This document shows, one piece after another, positions 25,736 to 33,970 of a stretch of 64,000 nucleotides of DNA; the stretch's first letter is position 1, and the number at the start of each line of letters is the position of its first letter. Origin of the DNA: Tautonia rosea (lineage in GTDB: Bacteria > Planctomycetota > Planctomycetia > Isosphaerales > Isosphaeraceae); the NCBI RefSeq assembly GCF_012958305.1, contig NZ_JABBYO010000012.1, forward strand, positions 62,001 through 126,000, given 5' to 3'. The notes beneath the pieces were generated by a model. It saw only the letters and a program-made list of their open reading frames with translations. It searched no databases and had not been told where the DNA came from. The translations under genes and the position numbers were made by a program.

Positions 25736-28213
25736 TCAATCAATAAACTGGAATTCCTTGGCGTTGACCAGGGCCCAGAGGATGTCTTCAAACGCCTCAC
25801 GCTCCTGACCAGGCTTCGACTCGACGTGGAAGATGGCCGTTGCGCGTTCGCTGTCCGAGGGGGTTCGGGCGAAAGCCAACTGGAACAGCTCGTCGATACG
25901 CTCCTCAATCGGCCTCGCGTCACTCGCGAGGGCCGCCGCGCGTCCGCCATTGTCTGACAGTCGGGCCTGAACCTCCGCAGAGTTCAACAGCATCAAGCTC
26001 TGGCTGAGGCTGGCATCTCCGATCCGTTCGCATTCGCAGGCGGTGTCACGCATCGGTCTCCCAAACGTGTCGAGAAAATCCGAACGGACCGATTCGTCCG
26101 GCAACGAAATCGCCCGAAATCCAGACGGCAGGCCGTCAAAGCGATTGGGAACCCGTGTGACCTGCGAAATGGCGTCGAGCAAGACCTCCGCGCTCATTCG
26201 TTTGGGATAGAAGCGGGCAAAGCTCTGAGTGTCGCGGGCATTAATCTCATTTGGTTCGCTCGAAAGACTGTACAGCCTGCTCGTGGTCAGCGTCCGGACC
26301 AGATGCTTGAGGTCGTAGCCAGAAGCGATGAAATCATCGCTCAATGCCTTCATCAAGGCCGGGTTTGTGGCGGGGTTCGTTTCGCGAAGATCATCAATCG
26401 GCTCGACCAGGCCTCGGTCAAAGAAGTGGGCCCAGTAGCGATTGACCACCGCCGGGGCGAAAAATGGGTTATCCTGGCGGGCAAGCCAGTCCACAAGCAC
26501 CTCTCTTGGGTCCTCGGTCGCCGGGATGGTGAACGGCTCCGCCTCTCCGAGGCCCTTTGGCTGCATCGGTTGACCAGTCTTCGGGTGGGGAACCTGGCCG
26601 CTTCGCTTGCTGAAGATCACCAGCTCATCGCTTCCACCCTTTTGCGAGGTCAGCGATCCCTTACGCCCAACCCTTCCGAAGAAGGCCGCGAAGCCGTAGT
26701 AATCGTCCTGGCTCCAGGTTTCAAACGGGTGGTGATGGCACTTCGCGCACTGAAGCCTCATCCCGAGAAAGACCTGCGCCGCGTCGTCGACAAATTCGTC
26801 GGCCTTCTTCAGGTCCCGGTACCAGACCGTTGCCGGAGCCGTTTCGGGAGTTCCACTGGCGGCGATCACCTGACGGGTAAACTCGTCGAACGGGGTGTTC
26901 TGATCAATTTGTCGGCGAATCCAGTCATAAAACCGGAAGGTTGAGCGCTGATTCCGAGCGCTTCCCGCACGCTTGTTTCGGAGGATGTCCGCCCACTTGA
27001 CCGCGAATAGCTTGGCATACTCGGGACGATCAAGGAGTGTATCGACCAGTCGAGCCCGTTTGTCAGGGTTGGTCTCGGCGACGAACGCGTCGATTTCCTC
27101 GACCGTCGGTAACGTGCCGGTGATGTCCAGAGAGGCTCGACGGATGAACTCCTCATCCGAGCAAAGGTCCGAGGGGGTAAGCCCCAGTTCCTTCCACTGG
27201 GCGAGTGCGAGATCATCAACGAAGTTGTTGGGCGAAAACGCGATGGCATCGGCCACTGGTTCGCCTCGGGGAACGGTCGCCCGAAACACCGCCACCTGAC
27301 CCTGATAGCGAGCCATTACGGCGGCCATACCAGGGAGATCTGCCGTGCGGACGCGTCCACCCTCGGCGACGTTGGCAATCTCTGAAACGTTCGACTCGTA
27401 CTGGGCCCACCGAGTCACATCCTCGGTCGAGCCGTCCGAGTAAACCGCCGTGACCACGAGTTGCTGGTCGACTCCTTGATCGAGAACCCGAGATGGCGGA
27501 TAGACCTCGATTCTCGCGACCGTCGGTGCGTCTGGATCACCGACCGGCATCCCTTCGGCGATCCATCGGCGAATGAGGCGATACTCGTGCGAATCTTCTG
27601 CGAGTAGTTTGCCGCCCCCGTGCGGGACGTCGGCCACAGCCTTCAAGAGTAAGAGACTCTGCTCCGGGGCGGCGGGGAAGACCCGCCGGCCTCGGCCTTC
27701 CTTCACCAGGGTTTCGTAGTCAAGTTCCGGCTCGAAACCAAGCAAACTCAGGCGGAACCCGTTTTGTCCGCCCGATTTCCCATGGCAGCCACCGGCGTTG
27801 CAGCCGAGCTTGGTGAAAATCGGCACAATCTGGTTCGTAAAGTGAATCGGTGGAGGGTTGTCGAAGGCGAGAACCTCGACGGGCACCTCGACCTGACGGC
27901 CCTCCACCTCGATTCGAACGATCGTCTTGCCATCGCCCCGCGCCGAGATCACTCCCGACGGATCGACGACAACAACCGTCTCATCCTCGCTCGTAAATCG
28001 AGCCGAGGAAGTCCGATCTTTCCCATCCTCTCGGCCTTCAACTGCCAGTTGCTGAACGGCATCAGGGCCGATCAAGGTGACCGCGTCTGGGACGATGCGT
28101 AACGACTCAGCCAGGGATGTTTCGGATCGATCGACCTCCGAGGCCGTGAGCCCGTCAGGGCCGATTGCCGTCAGCACCATTCCGATCGTTGTTGCGGCCA
28201 ACCAGCTGCGCAT
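25736..28213 (-). CDS. DUF1549/DUF1553 exported haem-motif protein with Ig-like domain
   Basis: An 825-aa exported protein typical of planctomycetes. A signal peptide (MRSWLAATTIGMVLTAIG) precedes a Big-2-like Ig domain (about 35-115). A PSCyt1-like region follows with CNAGGCHG, then DUF1549 and DUF1553 with a CAKCH motif (LQCAKCHHHPFETW). These proteins are thought to act in the large periplasm, with possible haem binding at CxxCH and roles in polysaccharide uptake or redox chemistry, though no activity is established. The partner DUF1501 protein usually encoded next to such genes is absent. The start at 28213 has GAGGAGA upstream; a longer frame to 28300 has no signal peptide. Confidence 0.88.
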   Translation of the reverse strand: MRSWLAATTIGMVLTAIGPDGLTASEVDRSETSLAESLRIVPDAVTLIGPDAVQQLAVEGREDGKDRTSSARFTSEDETVVVVDPSGVISARGDGKTIVRIEVEGRQVEVPVEVLAFDNPPPIHFTNQIVPIFTKLGCNAGGCHGKSGGQNGFRLSLLGFEPELDYETLVKEGRGRRVFPAAPEQSLLLLKAVADVPHGGGKLLAEDSHEYRLIRRWIAEGMPVGDPDAPTVARIEVYPPSRVLDQGVDQQLVVTAVYSDGSTEDVTRWAQYESNVSEIANVAEGGRVRTADLPGMAAVMARYQGQVAVFRATVPRGEPVADAIAFSPNNFVDDLALAQWKELGLTPSDLCSDEEFIRRASLDITGTLPTVEEIDAFVAETNPDKRARLVDTLLDRPEYAKLFAVKWADILRNKRAGSARNQRSTFRFYDWIRRQIDQNTPFDEFTRQVIAASGTPETAPATVWYRDLKKADEFVDDAAQVFLGMRLQCAKCHHHPFETWSQDDYYGFAAFFGRVGRKGSLTSQKGGSDELVIFSKRSGQVPHPKTGQPMQPKGLGEAEPFTIPATEDPREVLVDWLARQDNPFFAPAVVNRYWAHFFDRGLVEPIDDLRETNPATNPALMKALSDDFIASGYDLKHLVRTLTTSRLYSLSSEPNEINARDTQSFARFYPKRMSAEVLLDAISQVTRVPNRFDGLPSGFRAISLPDESVRSDFLDTFGRPMRDTACECERIGDASLSQSLMLLNSAEVQARLSDNGGRAAALASDARPIEERIDELFQLAFARTPSDSERATAIFHVESKPGQEREAFEDILWALVNAKEFQFID

Positions 28214-28544
28214 CACTTTGGTCTCCTCGGAGCCCCGTCTCAGCAACTCGGAACCAAGACCGTCTCCAGGCCCGAGCCCCATCAATGGGACGAAAACCAC
28301 CCCTAAACTTTACTGACCTTCCCTGCAAGCGACAAGAAAAAGTTAAACCAAGTTTCACCATGCTCGGGTTCAACGCTGGTCTGCCAACCGTGGTTCGAAG
28401 GTGCTGATCCGCCTCATTTCGGAACGAACATCTGAGGAACGCGGCGTGTCCCTGGACGTGGCGACGTTGGTTGCGTATGGTAGTGAGTGACAGGAGTGTT
28501 GAGATCGGAGCGTTCTGGTGTCACATTTCTGTCGGCTCACCACC
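28214..28544. other. Intergenic region between the DUF1549 gene and split tRNA-Lys
   Basis: About 330 bp that should contain divergent promoters for the minus-strand exported protein and the plus-strand tRNA. No frame looks coding and no promoter pair was assigned with confidence. Confidence 0.4.
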
Positions 28545-28933
28545 GACCGGGTAGCTCAGTCGGTAGAGCAGCGGACTTCGACGCCGCCTTTTTGGCGCGC
28601 ACCTGGAGCCTCTCGCGGGAAGAAACCGAACTGCGAGAGTGCATGCCGCAGTATGCTGGGACGCCCTGAGAGCCCCCGCCACCACAACGGTAGCCGGCAA
28701 CGGCAAACGTGACGGTTCGAAAAGATCGAGGGATTGGGTAATCAGCAGGCAAGGACTCCGGCGGATCGCCGGGTCCAGCCTCAGAGACTCGACGCGGCAC
28801 ACCTGCGATGGTGAAGGGAGAGTCCAGACTCCAACACGGGTCAGCCCCCCTCAACTCGGGCTGACCTGAGGTCGGTGAAAGCCGATGGGGTAAGTTAATC
28901 CGCTGGTCGTGGGTTCGAGTCCCACCCCGGTCA
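28545..28933 (+). tRNA. tRNA-Lys(UUU) interrupted by a group I intron
   Basis: Exons 28545-28578 and 28895-28933 join to a complete tRNA. The acceptor pairs GACCGGG with CCCGGTC, the D-arm is GCTC...GAGC, the anticodon stem is GCGGA/TCCGC with loop CTTTTAA (anticodon UUU), and the T-arm is GTGGG-TTCGAGT-CCCAC. The discriminator is A and CCA is not encoded. The intron falls between anticodon positions 34 and 35. The last three bases of this gene also form the stop codon of the minus-strand HTH gene. Without intron removal no functional tRNA can form. Confidence 0.9.
28579..28894 (+). ncRNA. Group I self-splicing intron in tRNA-Lys(UUU)
   Basis: A 316-nt insertion. The 5' exon ends in U and the intron ends in G, as group I splicing requires. 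A guide GGAG (28605-28608) can pair with CUUC across the 5' splice site, giving the expected U.G wobble. P2 is CTCTCGC/GCGAGAG (28610-28616 with 28633-28639). Conserved R (CAGAGACTC) and S (GAGAGTCC) elements form P7 as GACTC/GAGTC (28786-28790 with 28820-28824). P9 is a perfect 9-bp stem (28839-28847 with 28858-28866). A Q-like AATCAGCAGGCAAG precedes R. No endonuclease ORF fits. The layout resembles the small introns of bacterial tRNA-Leu and tRNA-Arg genes. Confidence 0.88.
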
Positions 28934-29380
28934 CTTCCGAGCCCCCCGACGTTTCGGGGGGCTTTCCTCTGCGCCCTCCTGACGATTCTGGCCTCGTTTC
29001 GGTGTCTTCCCGGCCGATTGATCGAGCACCCGTTTCAACATCGCTCCCAGACGCCGCGACGCTGCTCCCTGGTACGAGGACAGTTCCACCATTTCGGCAA
29101 AGCTCAGCCGAGGATCAGGAAACGGTAACTGGGTTTCCGCCTGCGACAACGTCCCACGCAGCTGATACTTCTTGCCGATCAGGCGGATCTTGACGCCACA
29201 GCGTCGTAACAACTCCAACTCTCGGTAAAACGTCCGCAAGCCGATTTGAAGCATGTCGAGTAACTCCGCTCGCGATCGTGGAGCCTCGTCGAGCAATCGA
29301 GCCAGGCGGTGCAACCGGGCAGCCCGGCTGTCGGTGATCTGAACTGCCGGCCGACGTCGGGGCGGAGCGTTCGAACTCAT
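28931..29380 (-). CDS. Small HTH transcriptional regulator (DeoR/HTH_11-like)
   Basis: A 149-aa protein. Residues about 22-70 form a winged helix (RLARLLDEAPRSRAELLDML, then LRTFYRELELLRRCGVKI), like the N-terminal domain of DeoR- and WYL-type regulators, but no WYL domain follows. The C-terminus is basic (KTPKRGQNRQEG, PPKRRGARK). GGAGGAG lies before the ATG. The gene converges on tRNA-Lys: its stop overlaps the tRNA 3' base and the tRNA terminator lies in its last codons. The target is unknown. Confidence 0.75.
   Translation of the reverse strand: MSSNAPPRRRPAVQITDSRAARLHRLARLLDEAPRSRAELLDMLQIGLRTFYRELELLRRCGVKIRLIGKKYQLRGTLSQAETQLPFPDPRLSFAEMVELSSYQGAASRRLGAMLKRVLDQSAGKTPKRGQNRQEGAEESPPKRRGARK
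28940..28963. terminator. Rho-independent terminator after tRNA-Lys
   Basis: AGCCCCCCGA and TCGGGGGGCT are perfect 10-bp arms around CGTT, followed by TTTCC on the plus strand. It lies 6 bp after the tRNA and inside the 3' end of the opposing HTH gene. Confidence 0.8.
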
Positions 29381-29825
29381 CGTCTCCTCCTACGGGCAAG
29401 GCACCGGGCTTGGCAATCAATGCATCAATGGTCGTCGGCAATGCCATCAAGCCCTCCATGGCCCAGTAGGAACACACATATTTCATGCATGTTAGCAATC
29501 ATCTGGGCTGGTGGTCCAGCCCATAGGTCTCGCCGAGAGATTGGCGATTCTGTTGATCGTGCCGGTCGTGTGGGTTTTCCTCAAGGGGTGCGAGACAGGA
29601 ACCGACTGAATAGGAGTGAGTCGGTGACCACCGTGAGGGAACGTTTCCTGGCTTGATTCGTTGTCCAGCAGGGGAGCGAATCAAGGGTCGCGGTGGTTGG
29701 ATCGAGCGATGAGGGGGCTTGGGCTTCGCCCGTTCTCGTGGTGAGGCCGACTGTGACCTGGCGCGGCAGGCTGGGCGGGTCGTCCCGCATCGGGCGAGGT
29801 TTTCCCCTTCAGGGAGAGTGTCTCC
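29381..29825. other. Divergent intergenic region
   Basis: About 445 bp between the minus-strand HTH gene and the plus-strand exported protein. An AT-rich patch (CACACATATTTCATGCATG near 29472) probably belongs to the HTH gene promoter. No gene or RNA is apparent. Confidence 0.4.
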
Positions 29826-31370
29826 ATGTCGACGTCAAAGCGCCGTCGGTCGCTGAGTTTCCGTCCGAGGCCGGATCTGCTTGAGGGCCGTCAGTTGCTC
29901 TCGACGGTCTTCCGGGGGGTCGATTTTGATGGCGACATCTGGACGTTGCGGCTGGTCGGACCGGGTTCGCTTCGGGTGACGAATCAACCAGGGTCTGACG
30001 GGGTGACTCCGGTTCCAATCGGTCAGCCAGGACTGATTGATACGATCACGGTTCAGGGCGCGAATCCCTCAACGACCCGCCTAATTGGCGTCGTCGAGCA
30101 AGCTGCGGGTGGTGATGGTCGAGTCTTCTTCGAGAATCTCATTTCGCCCGCGAGCGTCATTCCGGGGCCTGGGACTGGAGTCGGCATGTTGGCCATCGAC
30201 ATGCCCAACTTCTGGCTCGGAGATACCAGTCCCGGCGATACCGAGCAGGTTCAAGGTCGGATCGACATTCCTGACGGTGTTGTGACCTTGCACTTCGGAG
30301 GGGTTGTGACCCGCGCGTCCTTCGGAGAGGAACCTCCCGAACCTCCCGCGACAAACGCCCAGCCCAATCGGTTCACGATCAATCTCGGCCTTCCAACCCG
30401 GGTTGGTACGAGCATTATTCTTGATCGAGTCGATACGACAAACCCGGCGACTCTCGTTGATCCCCTCACTCCTCAAGACACAGTGACCTTCAACGTCAGC
30501 GGCCGGCTCAACGTGTTTCAGGCCAATACAATTGACGGCGATCCCACCTTGGATCTGGGTGACTCGGGAACCTTCGACGGCAATAATTCTGGTGGGACGA
30601 CCATTATCTCCGGACCTCCCCAGGTCATTAGCCAGGTGGGGACCGGGGCCATCGGGCGGTTCCGAATCGGTGGCAACGCCACAAACATGACGGTTCAGGT
30701 AGGCGGGAACAATGCGCGACTGACAAATTTCTTCATCGGTGGCGAAACGAACAAGGTGACAGTCGCGGCCGTCGAAGGGATTCGAACGGCACTCTTCGGC
30801 CTGGGTATGGATACCGTTTCCATCCAGGCGGGCGAGATTGAGCAACTGAAGGCCAATCGGGGAGCCGTCGGGTCATCCGTCCTCGTGGGTCGAAACGCCG
30901 GCTCGTTGACACTCGGTGGCGACGTGATCAACACCAACGTTCTCGCCGGCTACACGCCCGGTTCTGGTGTCGGAGCGGCTCCAACGGCCCAGTCCGGTGG
31001 ACAGATGACGGTCCGGGTGGCTGGAGACGTCTTTGACTCGCTCTTCGCCGCCTCGGTCCAGCCGTTCGAAGGGGTCTTTGGTAGTCCTCAAGACCTGGTC
31101 CTCCCGACCGGTTATATCAATGCCAAGGTTGAGGGCTTGATTGACAATAGCCTCAATCCGCTGGTCAGCCCCGAGGCATTCGATCAAGCCTTCTTTGCCG
31201 AGCGGGTTCGACTCGAATCCGGCCCGGTCATTCCTCCCGCGGCACCTGGTGCCCCGTTCCGGCCGCAGCCCGGCCCCGGACGAACCCCTGGCGTTCAAGG
31301 ACTCTCCGGCGGCCAGCCCAGCCACACCTTCCGGTTCATTGAACGGCTGAATGCCCGTCAGGCTCCCTGA
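29826..31370 (+). CDS. Exported planctomycete surface protein with LEPR-XLL-like N-terminus
   Basis: A 514-aa protein. The N-terminus KRRRSLSFRPRPDLLEGRQL matches the planctomycete LEPR-XLL (LExRxLLS) sorting motif found on large cell-surface proteins. The body is beta-rich and glycine/threonine-rich, with repeats such as GRFRIGGNATNMTV, LTNFFIGGETNKVTV and SLTLGGDVINTNVLAG that suggest a beta-solenoid. The C-terminus is proline-rich and ends in RFIERLNARQAP. AGGGAGAG lies before the ATG and a strong terminator follows the stop, so it is a single-gene unit. A structural or adhesive envelope role is likely. Confidence 0.8.
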   Translation: MSTSKRRRSLSFRPRPDLLEGRQLLSTVFRGVDFDGDIWTLRLVGPGSLRVTNQPGSDGVTPVPIGQPGLIDTITVQGANPSTTRLIGVVEQAAGGDGRVFFENLISPASVIPGPGTGVGMLAIDMPNFWLGDTSPGDTEQVQGRIDIPDGVVTLHFGGVVTRASFGEEPPEPPATNAQPNRFTINLGLPTRVGTSIILDRVDTTNPATLVDPLTPQDTVTFNVSGRLNVFQANTIDGDPTLDLGDSGTFDGNNSGGTTIISGPPQVISQVGTGAIGRFRIGGNATNMTVQVGGNNARLTNFFIGGETNKVTVAAVEGIRTALFGLGMDTVSIQAGEIEQLKANRGAVGSSVLVGRNAGSLTLGGDVINTNVLAGYTPGSGVGAAPTAQSGGQMTVRVAGDVFDSLFAASVQPFEGVFGSPQDLVLPTGYINAKVEGLIDNSLNPLVSPEAFDQAFFAERVRLESGPVIPPAAPGAPFRPQPGPGRTPGVQGLSGGQPSHTFRFIERLNARQAP

Positions 31371-31402
31371 TCAACACGGAGAGAGCCTCGATCCCTTGAA
31401 AT

Positions 31403-31438
31403 GGCCGGGTGGGTTGACTTCCGTTGACCCATCCGGCC
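31403..31438 (+). terminator. Rho-independent terminator after the surface protein gene
   Basis: GGCCGGGTGGGT (31403-31414) pairs with ACCCATCCGGCC (31427-31438), 12 bp with one G.T, around a 12-nt loop. CTTCCTGTTTC follows as a pyrimidine-rich tail. Confidence 0.75.
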
Positions 31439-31616
31439 CTTCCTGTTTCAATCCCGCACCTGCGTTTGTCAGCGAACTTCCGAACGGCTTGCCCCGGCCG
31501 GATCACTCGGGAGATCGTGGCCCGAATGACTCAGGTTCCCAACGCCATTCACGATGTCAGAGCGCGACGTTCGGATGGCTCTCGGGCCTTCTCGGAGCCA
31601 AGGAGGATCTTGCAGC

Positions 31617-33887
31617 ATGAAATCGCTCGCAGACGCAGTGACTCCCGATCGGCCCGAGTTCCCGTCCTGGAGACGTCTGACGCTGATCGCGCTGCTCTAT
31701 ACCGGGGTGGCGATCGGAGCAACCTTTCCCGCCATAACCACAATTCGGACCGCGTTGCCAGGTCATCCGGCTGATCCGCTCGTTCATCTCTGGACGATGC
31801 GCTGGTACAAGCAGTGCCTGATGGAAGGAAACCTTCCCTTTCTGGCTCCCGGCCTCCAGCATCCCGTCGGGGCTCCGGTCGGATACCTGCCTCCGTTGCA
31901 ATATCAGAGTCTGCTCTATCTCGGTCTTTCGTCACTCCTCTCCAACGACGTGCTTTGCTTCAACATCATCTGGTTTCTGGGGTTCGTGTTGACTGGCTTT
32001 GGCACCTATATCCTGGCCTGGTACGTTCTGCGTCACTGCTGGGCGGCGACACTGGCCGGATTGCTGGCGATGCTTGCGGGGCCAATCTCCTATTTTGCCG
32101 TGGGAGAAATTGAACAGATTACCCTGGGATGGTTCCCCCTGTTCATGGTCGGATGGCTTCGTTTCGTCGATCAACCCTCGCGCGGCCGATTGGTCCTCGC
32201 GGCCGCTCTGTATCTTCTTCTCGCGATGAGCGCACCCTACTACGGACTCTTTGGTGTCTTTCCGGCGACACTCTACGTACTCTGGAGTGCCTGGAGCCAC
32301 GGATGGCGCGTTCGGAAACCGTTTATCCTCCCCCGCCTGGGATGGTTCATCGCGTTCGTCGGATTGACCTTCCCTGCGCTCCTCGTCCTGTTCTCCAGCC
32401 AGGTCTGGGCCATGACACATGGCTTCCCGATGGACCGATCCTCGGGCGAGTTTCAGTTCTACAAGGCGAGCCTGGGGGGATATCTCATTCCGATCGCCCC
32501 GAAACTGCTGGCGGGTTGGTTGCAAAAGCCAGGGTCAGTCTTGCTCGGAGAGGCATTCTTTCCGGCCTATCTGGGAATCGTGACTCTTGGGTTGCTCGCC
32601 TACACTGCGGTGGCAAGAGTGCGATTTCCTCGGGCCTCCTTCTGGTGGCTTGGACTGGCAATGTTGGTCATCTTGTCGCTGGGAGCGTCCATCACCATCG
32701 GCAACACGGAACTCCCGTTGCCCGCTCAATGGCTCCGCGAGTACATCAAAATTCTCAAACCTGTACGAGTGCCTGCTCGATTTGCCTATTTCGCGGCCCT
32801 TCTTGCAGTTCTGATTGCTGCGGCCGGGTTCAGGCACCTGCTGACTCGCATTCCGAATGCCATCGGCCGCGCTGGTCTGGCACTTCTGGTGATGTCGGTT
32901 GCTTTGGTTGATCTAGCTCATGTGCCATTCCCCACCCGCACCGTCCCGGAAATGCCGAGGGCGTATCAGTGGATCAAGGAACGCTCACCGAATGCCGCGT
33001 TGTTCGAAGCGCCGCACTCCAATTTCGCGTGGCGAATGCCGGCGCTTTGCACCTACTGGCAATCATTCCACGGGCTTCGGACCTCGGCGGGCTATACGGC
33101 TGACCTAAACCCGGTTCACGAACCCTTGATCACGCATTCGTCCCCCTTTCACGCCCATCGATTAGCGGATCCGGAGTATTTGAAGGCGTCTGACACGATC
33201 GTCTTCGAGCCGATCGGGTTAACGGGATCACAGAAATTTAACGATTATGTATGGCTATATTTGAAATCTTTTGGGTTTGACTATCTGGTTCTCCATCATC
33301 GTCCTGGAGATTATCCGGAACTTCCGGTACAGTTCGATCAGATCAAGCATCGGCTCGCACCGGCGAAGGTTTTTGAAGACGAGGTGACGGCGGTCTACGA
33401 GACGGAGCTGCTTCCCGTCCCGTCTCGCCCCACCTTGCTTTGTGGCCGGGGTTGGCGAGGATACATCCCGTCCCGGTTTGGAGTGGGGCGGCTCATCGAC
33501 CCCGTCAGCGAAGTGACCCTATACAACCCGAACGCCGGCGAACCGATCGTGCTGGCACTTCGGGGAACGACCCGCCGGGCGGCTCGCATTCTGGAACTTC
33601 GCGATGGCAACTCGGTGCTGGCTCGATGGCGCATCGAAGCGGGCGATCAGCGTACGATCGTCAGTCCTCCGCTCGATCTGGCAGAGGGCTTGCACCGGCT
33701 CACCTTGGTTTGTGATGGGGTCGAGCCCGACACCTCTCACAAGCCTCACTTTGAGAAGGAGCAGGCGCCCTATGGACTTTGGGTTTCCGCCCTTGGATTC
33801 GGAGCGTCGCAGGACCTGGCAGTGACCTGGGACGCCTCCGAAGTGATTCTTGCCGAGCAGCCAATAATCGATCGCGTCGTGCGATAG
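31617..33887 (+). CDS. Polytopic membrane protein, glycosyltransferase-like (GT-C fold suspected)
   Basis: A 756-aa protein with roughly eleven hydrophobic segments in the first 450 residues (for example LIALLYTGVAIGATFPAI, ISYFAVGEI, LVLAAALYLLLAMSAPYYGL), followed by a soluble C-terminal domain of about 300 residues. The first external loop has HPADPLVHLW, an acidic site like those of GT-C enzymes that use lipid-linked sugars. The closest general description is an integral membrane glycosyltransferase or YfhO/DUF6311-like protein. AAGGAGG precedes the ATG at 31617, which excludes an earlier in-frame start at 31554. The substrate is unknown. Confidence 0.75.
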   Translation: MKSLADAVTPDRPEFPSWRRLTLIALLYTGVAIGATFPAITTIRTALPGHPADPLVHLWTMRWYKQCLMEGNLPFLAPGLQHPVGAPVGYLPPLQYQSLLYLGLSSLLSNDVLCFNIIWFLGFVLTGFGTYILAWYVLRHCWAATLAGLLAMLAGPISYFAVGEIEQITLGWFPLFMVGWLRFVDQPSRGRLVLAAALYLLLAMSAPYYGLFGVFPATLYVLWSAWSHGWRVRKPFILPRLGWFIAFVGLTFPALLVLFSSQVWAMTHGFPMDRSSGEFQFYKASLGGYLIPIAPKLLAGWLQKPGSVLLGEAFFPAYLGIVTLGLLAYTAVARVRFPRASFWWLGLAMLVILSLGASITIGNTELPLPAQWLREYIKILKPVRVPARFAYFAALLAVLIAAAGFRHLLTRIPNAIGRAGLALLVMSVALVDLAHVPFPTRTVPEMPRAYQWIKERSPNAALFEAPHSNFAWRMPALCTYWQSFHGLRTSAGYTADLNPVHEPLITHSSPFHAHRLADPEYLKASDTIVFEPIGLTGSQKFNDYVWLYLKSFGFDYLVLHHRPGDYPELPVQFDQIKHRLAPAKVFEDEVTAVYETELLPVPSRPTLLCGRGWRGYIPSRFGVGRLIDPVSEVTLYNPNAGEPIVLALRGTTRRAARILELRDGNSVLARWRIEAGDQRTIVSPPLDLAEGLHRLTLVCDGVEPDTSHKPHFEKEQAPYGLWVSALGFGASQDLAVTWDASEVILAEQPIIDRVVR

Positions 33888-33916
33888 GCGGATGCGATCT
33901 TGCGACTAACCCACTC

Positions 33917-33952
33917 GCCGATTCGAACCCATCGAGCTGGGGACGAATCGGC
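33917..33952. terminator. Bidirectional terminator between convergent genes
   Basis: GCCGATTCG (33917-33925) and CGAATCGGC (33944-33952) are perfect 9-bp arms; an inner CCCA/TGGG extends the stem. It sits between the membrane protein (plus) and xylA (minus). Confidence 0.6.
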
Positions 33953-33970
33953 TTGCGGGGTCGCTCATGC

